A stretch of DNA of 34,756 nucleotides from Bifidobacterium breve (GCA_945865605.1 CAMBEL010000016.1:1-34756), one strand, 5' to 3'. Counted from the stretch's first letter, positions 9,773 to 18,449 are shown. The notes: a model not told the origin generated them from the sequence alone. Translations and numbers: made by a program.

Positions 9773-9793
9773 TGATCCATTGTCCCACACCGG

Positions 9794-9821
9794 TTTTCAT
9801 ACGCTGAGTCGCCTGTATGAT
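9794..9821 (+). promoter_or_regulatory. promoter of the 9830 gene, probably leaderless
   Basis: TTTTCA (9794-9799) and TATGAT (9816-9821) are 16 bases apart. The ATG begins at 9830, eight bases after the -10 box, so the first transcribed base would be at or next to the A of the start codon. No ribosome binding site is present between them. Confidence 0.6.
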
Positions 9822-9829
9822 CGATCCCC

Positions 9830-10141
9830 ATGCTCTGGCTCGAATGCCGCATCGCCGCGTCGATCCCCGAAGACGCCAATCCCGAAGACCGGCCGGAGAT
9901 CGAGCACTTCCTAGAAACCTCGCTCGCTGCGATGCCACAACACCTACGGCTTGGCGTCGGAGGGCTTTCCGTGCTGCTTGGAGCGATTGTGAGGATGCAA
10001 GGTGTGGCGGATGATCCGCACTCGTTGGCAAAGACTGTTGCAGCTTGGGAAACAAGTCGAATCGGATTCGTTCGCCAATACGCTCGACTCATGACCTCGC
10101 TCACGCTGTTCGCCGAGCAGGAGTTGGCAGCCGTCTCGTGA
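9830..10141 (+). CDS. small hypothetical protein, putative partner of GMC oxidoreductase
   Basis: The product is a 103-residue protein that I do not recognise. It is rich in Leu, Ala and Glu and looks helical. There is no signal peptide, no TAT motif and no cysteine pair beyond a single Cys near the N-terminus. It directly precedes the GMC oxidoreductase, and its TGA overlaps the GTG of that gene as GTGA, so equal production and a physical partnership are likely. By analogy, some GMC dehydrogenases have a small non-catalytic subunit, but no sequence similarity to the known gluconate dehydrogenase small subunit is obvious. The ATG start is set by the TATGAT box eight bases upstream. Confidence 0.75.
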   Translation: MLWLECRIAASIPEDANPEDRPEIEHFLETSLAAMPQHLRLGVGGLSVLLGAIVRMQGVADDPHSLAKTVAAWETSRIGFVRQYARLMTSLTLFAEQELAAVS

Positions 10142-11568
10142 GTCGTGTCCTAGATACGGAGATTCTCATCGTCGGCTCAGGTGCAGGCGGAGCGGTAACG
10201 GCAGCGCGTCTTGCGGAAGCGGGACGCTCCGTAACCATCGTTGAGGAAGGGCCCTGGCACGATCCCGACGCAGTTGAACCCTTCTCGATGGAAGAGATGG
10301 TCGCCAAGTACCGCCACCAGGGTGCCTGCGCTGCGCTCGGTTCACCGGGGATCGCATTCGCTGAAGGACGTTGCGTCGGCGGCAGCACCGAGATCAATAG
10401 CGGTCTCTATCACCGACTTCCCGCAGAACTCGCGACCGAGTGGAAGGCCAGCTACGACATCGCGGAGTTCGATACGGAAACCCTCGACCACTACGCATCA
10501 GAGATCGAGACTGCACTCACAGTCTCACAACTTCCAGGACCGGCACCACGATCTTCGGCGATTCTCGACGAAGGTGCGCAAGGACTCGGATGGCGCGCCG
10601 TCGAGTTTGCCCGCGTGTTCGCGTACGACGAACGCGGGCGTGGAACCAAGCAAACGATGGCGCGGACTTTCATCCCTCGAGCCATTGAAGCCGGAGCTGA
10701 GGTGATCCCTGATTGCACAGTTGTTTCCCTACGGCGAGGCGGGGGGCGCATCACCGGAGTGAAGTGTCAGCAACGGCATCCTTCTGGGGACACCGAAGAA
10801 CTAATGATCAGGGCCGACGAAGTGATTGTGTGCGGCGGGGCTATTCAGACACCAGCGCTACTTCAACGCAGTGGAATCAGATGGCGAATCGGCAATGGGC
10901 TGAAGTTTCACCCCACTGTCAAAGTCGCGGCTCGCTTTCCATACGAAGTCGACCACGATGATGTGCCGATGCACCGCGTCACCGAATTCGCGCCCTTTCT
11001 AACAATCGGTGGTTCCGCAAGCCGACGTGGACACGTTGCACTCGCGATTGCCGACGCTGCATCGGGGAACCTGGATGAAGCGCTCGAACAATGGGAGAAC
11101 GTAGTTGTCTACTACGCCGCGATCCGCAGCGTGGGCAGCGGCAAGGTACTCGCAATCCCAGGCCTTCGATCGCCACTCGTTACATACCACTTGACCGATG
11201 GCGACTTGAGTTGTCTTGCGCGCGGACTAGTACATCTAGGCGAGGTACTGCTTGCGGCTGGCGCCACCGAGTTGTTCCCATCAATAGCGGGTGGCCCCAT
11301 TGCGCGCAGCCGCAGCGACCTACTCAGTTGGTGGAATGCACTAACGCGAAGCAGCGCCAACTTGATGACGGTTCATCTCACATCGACGGTACGGATGGGC
11401 GAAGACCGATCGCGAACTGGGGCCGACAGTTTTGGGCGCGTTTGGGGATACAGCAACTTGCGCGTCAATGACGCATCACTTCTCCCAGACGCACCCGGCG
11501 TGAATCCCCAAGCTGCAATCATGGCCATCGCTGCCCGCAACGCAGATCACTTGCTCGGCAAACTCTGA
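10138..11568 (+). CDS. GMC-family FAD-dependent oxidoreductase
   Basis: The product is a 476-residue flavoenzyme of the glucose-methanol-choline family, which oxidises alcohol groups. It begins with the FAD-binding ILIVGSGAGGAV at residues 9-20, followed by the acidic end of the second strand in IVEEGPW. FAEGRCVGGSTEINSG is the GMC signature around the flavin. Near the C-terminus VHLTSTVRMG supplies the usual active-site histidine region, and DASLLPDAPGVNPQ closes the FAD site. The start is the GTG at 10138 inside the upstream stop; an earlier in-frame start at 10045 would overlap the small gene by almost 100 bases. In this locus it may oxidise a sugar or lipid alcohol, but a catabolic alcohol oxidase is equally possible. 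Confidence 0.9.
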   Translation: MSRVLDTEILIVGSGAGGAVTAARLAEAGRSVTIVEEGPWHDPDAVEPFSMEEMVAKYRHQGACAALGSPGIAFAEGRCVGGSTEINSGLYHRLPAELATEWKASYDIAEFDTETLDHYASEIETALTVSQLPGPAPRSSAILDEGAQGLGWRAVEFARVFAYDERGRGTKQTMARTFIPRAIEAGAEVIPDCTVVSLRRGGGRITGVKCQQRHPSGDTEELMIRADEVIVCGGAIQTPALLQRSGIRWRIGNGLKFHPTVKVAARFPYEVDHDDVPMHRVTEFAPFLTIGGSASRRGHVALAIADAASGNLDEALEQWENVVVYYAAIRSVGSGKVLAIPGLRSPLVTYHLTDGDLSCLARGLVHLGEVLLAAGATELFPSIAGGPIARSRSDLLSWWNALTRSSANLMTVHLTSTVRMGEDRSRTGADSFGRVWGYSNLRVNDASLLPDAPGVNPQAAIMAIAARNADHLLGKL

Positions 11569-11582
11569 CTAACAGATCCGAA

Positions 11583-12608
11583 CTACGGCAACTTTTTTAG
11601 CAACTTCAAGAGCCCCAGCTTGGCCGCAGACTGGTGGTGGGACCCTCCCCGGTTCACCAATTCGGCACGGTGACCCAAGAACCACTCGTATGAATCGATA
11701 AGGGCAGAGGTATTCGAATGCTTAGGAGTCCACCCGAGCTCCTCGTGGGCTCGTGTTGTGTCGAACCAGAGCGACTCCGCGTAAAGCATCCAGTGGTACG
11801 GAGCAAAGGGCGCTTGGCCCACGCCGGCGAGCGTTTTCATCGCAAATTGGGCCAACCCAGAGGGCAGCGATCGAACTGCTGACCCAGTGCCAGCGTGAAC
11901 GACAAGTGTCTCGAGCGTCTGGCGCATTGTGCCGAACTCGTCGGCCCCAATGTTGTAAATCGCCGGACCAGTTCGCATTGCAGCACGCAAACACGCGTCG
12001 GCCAAATCATCGGCATGCACGAACTGATAGCGGTTATCACCGGAACCGATTACGAAAACGGGCGCGCCATCGGCAACAAACTCGAACAGGATTGCCATGA
12101 TCCCCAGCCGTCCATGACCAAGGATCGTACGAGGCCGCACAATCGTCACGTCCTGACCACCTGCAACCGCCTCTTGGCAAACAACCTCTGCCGCCAACTT
12201 CGCTCTTCCGTAATCCTCGAGTGGACGCCCCGGCGTCTCCTCAAAGACCGGGTTGCTTTCCGGTATCCCAAAGATTGCGCTCGATGATGTGTGCACGATC
12301 TTATGGACTCCCGCATCACGGGCCGCAACCAAAAGATTCGCTGTGCCTACAACATTGACCGACCAGAACAAATCTCGATCCTTGGCGAGCGGCACTTGCG
12401 CGACATTGTGCAGAACAACATCCATACCATCGCAGGCCTCACGGAGATCCTCTTCTTCGCGCACATCACCCGCGACATATTCCAACGAAGTATCAGCGGG
12501 TGGATTTAGATCAAAAATGCGAACATCGTGTCCCTCTGCTCGCGCTTGATCTGCCAATACGGTGCCGAAGTATCCGGAACCACCAGTAATCAACAGCTTC
12601 GAACCCAT
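11583..12608 (-). CDS. NAD-dependent epimerase/dehydratase (extended SDR)
   Basis: The product is 341 residues. The nucleotide-binding motif is LLITGGSGYFG (5-15), and the catalytic residues are the Ser in HTSSSAIFG (106-114) and Y133/K137 in YGRAK. This layout is that of extended short-chain dehydrogenases acting on nucleotide sugars or 3-beta-hydroxysteroids. The C-terminal region has WFDTTRAHEELGW, a usual late motif of the family. ATG 12608 overlaps the stop of the upstream epimerase by one base (TGATG), with GGGGA nine bases before it. It is the second gene of a pair of related epimerases, so consecutive steps on one sugar precursor are likely. The substrate cannot be assigned. Confidence 0.88.
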   Translation of the reverse strand: MGSKLLITGGSGYFGTVLADQARAEGHDVRIFDLNPPADTSLEYVAGDVREEEDLREACDGMDVVLHNVAQVPLAKDRDLFWSVNVVGTANLLVAARDAGVHKIVHTSSSAIFGIPESNPVFEETPGRPLEDYGRAKLAAEVVCQEAVAGGQDVTIVRPRTILGHGRLGIMAILFEFVADGAPVFVIGSGDNRYQFVHADDLADACLRAAMRTGPAIYNIGADEFGTMRQTLETLVVHAGTGSAVRSLPSGLAQFAMKTLAGVGQAPFAPYHWMLYAESLWFDTTRAHEELGWTPKHSNTSALIDSYEWFLGHRAELVNRGGSHHQSAAKLGLLKLLKKLP

Positions 12609-13663
12609 CAGAACTGTTCCCCGCGTTCTATGCACCAACGGATCGACGTCCGCATGCCCTCAAGCAGCGCCATCTTGGGTTCGTACCCCAGTTCTTCGCC
12701 CGCGCGTGTGATGTCGCATGCAATCGTGTCTTTCAATTCTCCAAGTACATGCATCGCTTGCATGTAACGGCCTCGACCTTGGAGAAATCCATCCACATGT
12801 TCCGCGATGACCCCAGCAAAGAGCGGGATCCGGGGAGTCCGTTCGGTCACTGAGACTCCTTCTGCCGACAACGCATCCCGCACTGTCCCGAGAATCGAAC
12901 GCATCTCATAAGGCTCTGCATCTGCGATCCAATAGGCACGCCCCGGTGCAGCTCCGGCGACTTCAGCGCGCAACATTCCGTCGACGAGGTTCTCGGTGTA
13001 GACCATCGACCGACGCTGCGTGCCATCACCAAGCATTGGGAACCGCCCACGCGCTACCGCGCGGAACCACTGTGTCTGGCGATCCGGTTGATGGGGTCCG
13101 TAGAACCAGGGAGCGCGAACAATTACCGTCTCCAAATCGCCCCGGTCACTTGCACGCTTCACTAACTGTTCCGCCTCGAACTTTGACTTCCCATATCCCA
13201 TATATGGGTTGTACGGGGAGTCCTCCGTGAACACGTGTGACGGCGTCGGGTTCGCTCCGAACGGCGAGTTCGACGACACATGAATAAACCGGCCTGCGTT
13301 CGCCCTACGCGCCTGATCCAAAACGAGCTCCGTGCCGCCAACATTGACATCGAACAATTCCCGCACTGCACTCTGTGGGTGAATCACGCCAGCTGCATGA
13401 AATACGGTCGCTCCGGCCACGTCGTCGAAAAGGCGATCCAATGCAGATGGGTCCCTCACATCGCCAACGACAACTTCGACGCTAGAACCGGCTACCTCGA
13501 GCAAGGCGCGCTCGTCTGCATTTTGGACGAGGCAACGCACCTGCTTCCTGTTTCCTGCCACGGCGCGCACAAAGTTCTTGCCTAACCAACCAGCGGCTCC
13601 GGTAATGACTACAGAGTCGGGCGCGGGTAGGTCGGATAGCCCAGAGGAATCACTTGCAGCCAT
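12608..13663 (-). CDS. NAD-dependent epimerase/dehydratase (extended SDR)
   Basis: The product is 351 residues with VVITGAAGWLGKNF (18-31), FHAAGVIHP (88-96), the Ser of VSSNSPFG (129-136) and YGKSK (157-161), which are the coenzyme and catalytic motifs of extended SDRs. RSMVYTENLVDGML matches the region where substrate-binding residues lie in this family. The ATG at 13663 gives a normal N-terminus. The frame is open to 13747, but that part is rich in Thr and Pro and unlike SDRs, and a TACGAT box at 13700-13695 would lie inside it. It is the first gene of the epimerase pair. Its sequence differs clearly from its neighbour, so it is not a recent duplicate. Confidence 0.87.
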   Translation of the reverse strand: MAASDSSGLSDLPAPDSVVITGAAGWLGKNFVRAVAGNRKQVRCLVQNADERALLEVAGSSVEVVVGDVRDPSALDRLFDDVAGATVFHAAGVIHPQSAVRELFDVNVGGTELVLDQARRANAGRFIHVSSNSPFGANPTPSHVFTEDSPYNPYMGYGKSKFEAEQLVKRASDRGDLETVIVRAPWFYGPHQPDRQTQWFRAVARGRFPMLGDGTQRRSMVYTENLVDGMLRAEVAGAAPGRAYWIADAEPYEMRSILGTVRDALSAEGVSVTERTPRIPLFAGVIAEHVDGFLQGRGRYMQAMHVLGELKDTIACDITRAGEELGYEPKMALLEGMRTSIRWCIERGEQF

Positions 13664-13694
13664 TGGAGCCCGTTCGGTCGATGTCGTCGGAAGG

Positions 13695-13700
13695 ATCGTA
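13695..13700 (-). promoter_or_regulatory. candidate -10 box of the epimerase pair
   Basis: TACGAT read on the minus strand would start transcription near 13688, about 25 bases before the ATG at 13663. The same hexamer occurs before 18457 and 25871. No clear -35 box was found. Confidence 0.4.
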
Positions 13701-13810
13701 CTTGTCGTCTTCGCGAAAGGCGCGCCCCTGACAGGGAGCACCTGCACGGGTTTCGGAGCGTGCGGCGGGTACCATACGCGCCACTACGCGGCACTTCTGT
13801 GTCGATCCGA

Positions 13811-13822
13811 CTTGGCTAAAAT
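13811..13822 (+). promoter_or_regulatory. extended -10 box of the SpeE-like membrane protein gene
   Basis: CTTGGCTAAAAT contains a TAAAAT -10 box at 13817-13822. Transcription would begin near 13829. GGGAGA then lies a few bases before the GTG at 13848. The box overlaps an in-frame ATG at 13821, which argues that this ATG is not the real start. The sequence GACTTGGCTA recurs on the minus strand before the 18314 gene. Confidence 0.45.
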
Positions 13823-13847
13823 GGCCGCGCATTCGCCCGGGAGAACA

Positions 13848-16319
13848 GTGCAGATAGTAGAAGCGCAAACGGTCGGTGTCCGAGGTAGGCACGTCGCTGC
13901 AATTTTCTTCGTCTGCCTCGCTGGCCTTTTGCTCGAAGTCGGATACACCCGAATTATCTCGTACAAACTCTGGTACTACTTCACCTACCTTGTGCTCGGA
14001 CTTGCGCTGCTCGGCATTGGTTCAGGAGGCATCTTTGTCGTAGTGCTCCCGCGGTTGCGGCGTGCCGCTACCGACGCAATCGTCGCTACTTGTTCCCTTG
14101 TAGGAGCCGTAAGCATTGCGATCGGCTACCTAATAGTCGCTGCTATTCCGATCGATACGGTCAAAATCTGGGACTACGGAACGGCTGATTCTTTCCGCAA
14201 CTTCGGCGTGCTCGCGATCCTTTCGCTCACCCTGTTCGCATCGTTCATCGCCCTTGGCATCATCGTCGCCACATTGCTCGGCAGGGCGAACGACAGAGTT
14301 GGGCGCCTCTATTTCGCCGACCTTCTAGGTGCTGGTCTCGGTTGCCTCGCCGCTATCCCACTCATCTCGCTGCTCAGTCCGCCCGAAGTCGTCATGCTCT
14401 CCGCTCTGGTATTCGCAATCGTTGGCCTCGTATTCCTTCCTCGCGGTCGATACCTGCTTAAAGGAATCTCTCTCGCACTCGTGTTGCTGCTCGGCCTAGC
14501 GGGAACCGGAGTAATTGCCCTGCCCGACGTACGCACAGAGCAGACCAAGGGCAAAGCCGACGATGCCGACTTCTCTGAATGGGGCCCGGTATTCCGTGTC
14601 GATGCACTCAAGATGCCAACCAACAACTACCTGCTGCTCCACGACGGCACTTTTGGATCCGCACTAAATCCCTACGACGGCAATCCCAAAAGCCTGACCC
14701 GGTACGACAACGATCCTCGCTCCCTGCCATTTCGAGTGCTCAAGCAACCGCCGCGCAACTCCCTGATCATCGGTTCAGCTGCCGGCAATGAAATTCTCGC
14801 ATCGCTGTACTTCGGCTCCAAGAAGATCGAAGGCGTAGAGCTAAACCCCGTCACGGTTTCACTCCTCACAGATCACTTCCGTAAATACTCTGGCGACCTA
14901 CCCGCGCAGCCCGGTGTCAAGATCACCCAAGCGGACGGGCGTTCCGTATTGGCAACCAGCAACGAGAAGTACGACCTTGTCTGGTTCGTTGCTCCAGACA
15001 GTTACGCGGCCAACAATGCCGCATCGTCTGGTGCCTTTGTGCTCTCTGAGAGTTACCTCTACACGTCCGGCATGATCGCCGAAAGCCTGAAGCATCTAAC
15101 GGATGACGGCATCATGGTCGTGCAGTTCGGCGAACTCGACTTTGTCAACGCAGCTAGTCGCACGCCGCGCTACATCATGACTGCGCGCAAGGCGTTCGCC
15201 GATCTCGGTATTTCAGATCCCCAGAACCACATGCTCGTCTCTGCGTTCATCACGAATGCCACCGGCGACCTAACAACCATCATTCTCAAGCGCACGCCGT
15301 TCACTAAGGCCGAAGTGAAGCGCTACATGGACGCCATTCCGAGTATCCCCCTCGCCAAGAACGCTTATGCGCCAGGCGTTGTGGCCGATTCCCACATCGT
15401 CGCTCAACTCGCCTCTGCCGAGAGTAACGCCAGCGCCGAACGGACCGCCAGTTACTACCCGATGCACATCGAAGCGATCGACGATGACGGTCCATTCTTT
15501 TGGCACTTCACAGGCTTCGGCACAGTCCTGCGCCACATTTTCGAACCCCTGAACCCCGAAGACCCAGAACAAGTAATCGGGGAACGAGTCCTGCTCCTAC
15601 TTCTCGCCCTCTCTGCCTTGTACGCAGCCATCTTTCTCTTCGCCCCCTTCCTGTTCATCCGCCGGGAATGGAAAGCACTTCCGGCGAAGCGCATCTCTGC
15701 CCTCTATTTCGCTGCACTTGGGCTCGGGTTCATGTTCTTCGAAATCACGATGATCCAGAAGCTGGTGCGGTTCCTCGGGTACCCGACCTACTCGCTAACC
15801 GTGACCCTCGCGTCGGTCCTCGTCTTCACGGGAGTCGGCGCGCTATTGAGCAAGCGGTTCACCGCAAGGCCAGAACGCGCCATCACAATTTCTTTCCTCC
15901 TGCTCTGCGTGCTCGCTGCGTTCTATCTTTTCGGCCTCAACGACATCACGGATGCACTCCTCTCTGCGTCACTCGCAGCGCGCGTTCTCATCACTGTCGT
16001 ACTGCTGGCGCCGCTCGGCATCTGCCTCGGAATGTTCATGCCGCTCGGGCTCGGCATGGTCGCCGGTCTCAGTGACCATGCCGACGAATACGTAGCTTGG
16101 TCTTGGGCCGTCAACGGCTTCTTCTCAGTCATCGGCTCGGTACTAACGACAATCCTTGCCATGATCTTCGGCTTCGCAATCGTTCAGATGCTCGCACTCG
16201 TCGTCTACGCGATCGCAGTGTTCGCCTTCCTGCGTATTCGCGTGCTAGCGGGCCGCGCTGCCGGCGTCGAGGGGAGCGACGAACACAGCGAGCGTCTCCC
16301 GGTCTTGCCTTCGCTGTAG
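13848..16319 (+). CDS. large membrane protein with spermidine-synthase-like core
   Basis: The product is about 823 residues. Seven hydrophobic segments fill residues 1-235, a soluble Rossmann domain spans about 240-580, and six or seven membrane segments follow. The soluble core resembles spermidine synthases: LIIGSAAGNE near 304, the acidic GVELNP and QADGRS. The polyamine-synthase catalytic aspartate region is altered (YDLVWFVAPDSY), so it is unlikely to make spermidine. FFEITMIQKLVRFLGYPTYS and SWAVNGFFSVIGSV in the C-terminal part are typical of 'fused membrane spermidine synthase-like' proteins, whose function is not known. GTG 13848 is preferred because GGGAGA precedes it and a -10 box overlaps ATG 13821. 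The last 75 bases overlap the convergent GT-C gene. A partial homologue starts at 33140. Confidence 0.82.
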   Translation: MQIVEAQTVGVRGRHVAAIFFVCLAGLLLEVGYTRIISYKLWYYFTYLVLGLALLGIGSGGIFVVVLPRLRRAATDAIVATCSLVGAVSIAIGYLIVAAIPIDTVKIWDYGTADSFRNFGVLAILSLTLFASFIALGIIVATLLGRANDRVGRLYFADLLGAGLGCLAAIPLISLLSPPEVVMLSALVFAIVGLVFLPRGRYLLKGISLALVLLLGLAGTGVIALPDVRTEQTKGKADDADFSEWGPVFRVDALKMPTNNYLLLHDGTFGSALNPYDGNPKSLTRYDNDPRSLPFRVLKQPPRNSLIIGSAAGNEILASLYFGSKKIEGVELNPVTVSLLTDHFRKYSGDLPAQPGVKITQADGRSVLATSNEKYDLVWFVAPDSYAANNAASSGAFVLSESYLYTSGMIAESLKHLTDDGIMVVQFGELDFVNAASRTPRYIMTARKAFADLGISDPQNHMLVSAFITNATGDLTTIILKRTPFTKAEVKRYMDAIPSIPLAKNAYAPGVVADSHIVAQLASAESNASAERTASYYPMHIEAIDDDGPFFWHFTGFGTVLRHIFEPLNPEDPEQVIGERVLLLLLALSALYAAIFLFAPFLFIRREWKALPAKRISALYFAALGLGFMFFEITMIQKLVRFLGYPTYSLTVTLASVLVFTGVGALLSKRFTARPERAITISFLLLCVLAAFYLFGLNDITDALLSASLAARVLITVVLLAPLGICLGMFMPLGLGMVAGLSDHADEYVAWSWAVNGFFSVIGSVLTTILAMIFGFAIVQMLALVVYAIAVFAFLRIRVLAGRAAGVEGSDEHSERLPVLPSL

Positions 16320-18314
16320 TTGGCCATAGCGGTTAAACCGCGCCCGCCAACCAGGTACTGGCTCCACCAAACCTAAGTCGACCGCCACACTCAGAGTCCG
16401 AGTCTTGAACAACCCGGCGAGATCGTTCGATGCAACCACGTCACCATCGCGAACAAGCAGCGGAACCAACCCACCCTCGATCCAATTCACTCCCTTGCGC
16501 GTGAGCCTTAAGCGTCCTTCCGTGATGTGCGCGCCCAACTCGTATTTCAGCGCCGCCAATTCATCCTCTTCGCGGCGGGTCAACCCTGCGTGAAAGGCAA
16601 CGAGTTCCGCGCCAGCGATCGGCTCGAGGGCCGCATCTCCGACGCGGTAGAAGATCCGTTGTTTTGCGTTGTCGCCATTGAATCGGCGGTGAGGTCCAAG
16701 TTGACGCGCAAGACCAGGCTCGTCCACAACGAACTCGATGCCACGACGTTGTAGTTCAGCCATGATCGGCGTGCTGTATGGCTCGGCAAAAACCATGTTC
16801 CTAAAGTCATATAGCAGGGGACCCTTGCCGGAAAGACTCCCCATCTGCGGGTCGATGTCCTGCATCACAGGAATTGCCCACGCGTCATAGGCCGAACCCG
16901 ACTTGCTAGGAGTCTTCGGGAGATTTGCGACCGCTACCACCAGCATCAAACCGGCAAGCACCGCGGTCACGACGCGGGTATCGATTCGACCTCCCCTACG
17001 CGCAGCCCAAGCGATCGCAACACGACTGATGCCAATCAGCAATACGAACCCCGTGAAGGCCCCAAGAGGCCAGAGCCAACGGAATTGGTGCGGGGCGATT
17101 CCGAAAACGGCTATCGGTATGCGCGCCGTTGTGTATAGGCCAGCGCCCATCGCCACCAACGCCACCACGACCGCCCGACCCAAGTCGGTCTCTTCGCGTC
17201 GCCGCCCACCCCATGCAACCAACAACAGCAATGCAACCAAAATGCCTAACGTCACCAAGGAAGTAGTGATCGATGCGAGGTGGTCTGTGCCAATGGCTTC
17301 TCCTCCCGCAACAGGAGCGCCAGTCGGATTAGGGAAAGCCTCATAGAAAGATGGCCGCAACCAGAACGGCGACTCACTAAGTACGGCTGCCATCAATCGC
17401 GGAGCACGACGGAAACCGACCGTGACGCCAGCCGGGTCATCGAGCGTCTGCACCAGACGCATCAGGTTGCCCGTGCTTTTCGATGTCACCTGTTCAAAAA
17501 CTGGTTGCGCCCAACTCACCACCAAAACCAAGATCGAAACCAAGACAACCGAAACAAGACGGCGTTCACTCTCGACAGGATCATCTCCACCATCTTTAAG
17601 GGCGCGTCGCATCGCGAATCCCATCCCAATCACCGCACACAAAGAGATCGCGAGCACGAGATACACGTAAGTCAGATGGGTCTGCAGCAAAAGCGACGCC
17701 AGGAACACCAGCCAAGGAAGTGCCCAGAGATCCCCGCAACTAGTTGTCCATGCCAACATCAAGAAACAAAGGAAAGCGAGCAACAGCACGTGTGGTTGCC
17801 ATGGATCAAACATCAACTCGCTACCCATGGCCCACGCCAACACGGTTGTCACGAGCATCGCGGGAGCTACCAGCAGAGGACCTCCGCGCCTATGCGCGAC
17901 CAGAGCAATCCCAATTACGGCCGCGCAGTTGATGAGCGCGACACCGAACGCGAGACCCCCTGCCGTTCCAAATAATCGAACTGGAACGGCCAACAAGTCA
18001 ACGAGAAGTGGGCCTGGGTTGTTGATGTTGCGGCCGACTGTTAACGAAGCCGAAGTCCAAGTGCCAAGTAACGGCGGATTACTGGTTAAAACATCTCGAG
18101 CCAAGATGCCGAAGAACGCATTGTCGCCAATGGGGAGCCAGCCGCTACGGATCGCGCGAAATGTCGCAACGATGATTGGCGCCAGGGCCACCGCAACCAT
18201 TGCGACCGAAGCCCACGCCGGGACTCTGCCCGCCAGCCCAGTAAGTCCGTCGCCGCTGGAAGTCTCGCCTTTGCGCTCTTCCGAGCGAGTCTGGATCGGG
18301 TCAGAGGACTCCAT
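16245..18314 (-). CDS. polytopic GT-C-like glycosyltransferase, paralogue 2
   Basis: The product is about 689 residues: a hydrophilic N-terminus of 33 residues, a dozen or so membrane segments, and a C-terminal outside domain of about 230 residues. The first loop has GD (63-64), RDV (73-75) and NNPGP (98-102), aligning with D, RDV and SHPGP of the paralogues at 6006-7847 and 19949-21766. DPWQP and QTHLTY match their PWNP and QTHxxY. It lacks the GLPGRIG segment, so it is the most distant of the three. The ATG at 18314 is chosen; a TTG at 18383 extends the frame but lies upstream of a TACACT -10 box. It stands alone and converges on the SpeE-like gene with a 75-base overlap. A role in envelope glycan assembly is inferred. 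Confidence 0.78.
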   Translation of the reverse strand: MESSDPIQTRSEERKGETSSGDGLTGLAGRVPAWASVAMVAVALAPIIVATFRAIRSGWLPIGDNAFFGILARDVLTSNPPLLGTWTSASLTVGRNINNPGPLLVDLLAVPVRLFGTAGGLAFGVALINCAAVIGIALVAHRRGGPLLVAPAMLVTTVLAWAMGSELMFDPWQPHVLLLAFLCFLMLAWTTSCGDLWALPWLVFLASLLLQTHLTYVYLVLAISLCAVIGMGFAMRRALKDGGDDPVESERRLVSVVLVSILVLVVSWAQPVFEQVTSKSTGNLMRLVQTLDDPAGVTVGFRRAPRLMAAVLSESPFWLRPSFYEAFPNPTGAPVAGGEAIGTDHLASITTSLVTLGILVALLLLVAWGGRRREETDLGRAVVVALVAMGAGLYTTARIPIAVFGIAPHQFRWLWPLGAFTGFVLLIGISRVAIAWAARRGGRIDTRVVTAVLAGLMLVVAVANLPKTPSKSGSAYDAWAIPVMQDIDPQMGSLSGKGPLLYDFRNMVFAEPYSTPIMAELQRRGIEFVVDEPGLARQLGPHRRFNGDNAKQRIFYRVGDAALEPIAGAELVAFHAGLTRREEDELAALKYELGAHITEGRLRLTRKGVNWIEGGLVPLLVRDGDVVASNDLAGLFKTRTLSVAVDLGLVEPVPGWRARFNRYGQLQRRQDRETLAVFVAPLDAGSAAR

Positions 18315-18372
18315 CAGGCGAATCGCACTCGGGTTCCGCACACGCGGATGACCACAGAGTCGCGGTGCATTA

Positions 18373-18378
18373 AGTGTA
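18373..18378 (-). promoter_or_regulatory. candidate extended -10 box of the 18314 gene
   Basis: On the minus strand GACTTGGCTACACT carries the TACACT box at 18378-18373. Transcription would start near 18366, giving a leader of about 50 bases before ATG 18314. The first ten bases match those before the TAAAAT box at 13817. Confidence 0.4.
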
Positions 18379-18399
18379 GCCAAGTCCGGATACGTAATC

Positions 18400-18423
18400 G
18401 CGGCGCGCGGCGCGCGGCGCGCG
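18400..18423. repeat. tandem 7-bp repeat GCGGCGC upstream of 18457 gene
   Basis: Three perfect copies of GCGGCGC and a partial GCG lie between two divergent genes, ending about 20 bases before a TACGAT box. They occupy the region just upstream of the expected -35 position. The array is strongly self-complementary and could form hairpins or alternative helices. Confidence 0.8.
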
Positions 18424-18443
18424 TGTGGGAAGTCCGTATGCCG

Positions 18444-18449
18444 TACGAT
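18444..18449 (+). promoter_or_regulatory. -10 box of a probably leaderless transcript
   Basis: TACGAT ends seven bases before ATG 18457 with no ribosome binding site between them, so transcription would start at the start codon. The expected -35 position (about 18421-18426) abuts the GCGGCGC repeat. Confidence 0.55.

Noticed and set aside
11569-11582. Terminator between convergent GMC and epimerase genes
   Set aside because: The 14-base gap holds no inverted repeat or T run.
13848-16319. Assignment as spermidine synthase (speE)
   Set aside because: The catalytic aspartate region of polyamine synthases is not conserved and the protein is mostly membrane-embedded, so the name would mislead.
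18400-18423. CRISPR-like or origin-like repeat array
   Set aside because: The copies are only 7 bp and directly adjacent without spacers, and no cas, dnaA-box or replication gene is nearby.
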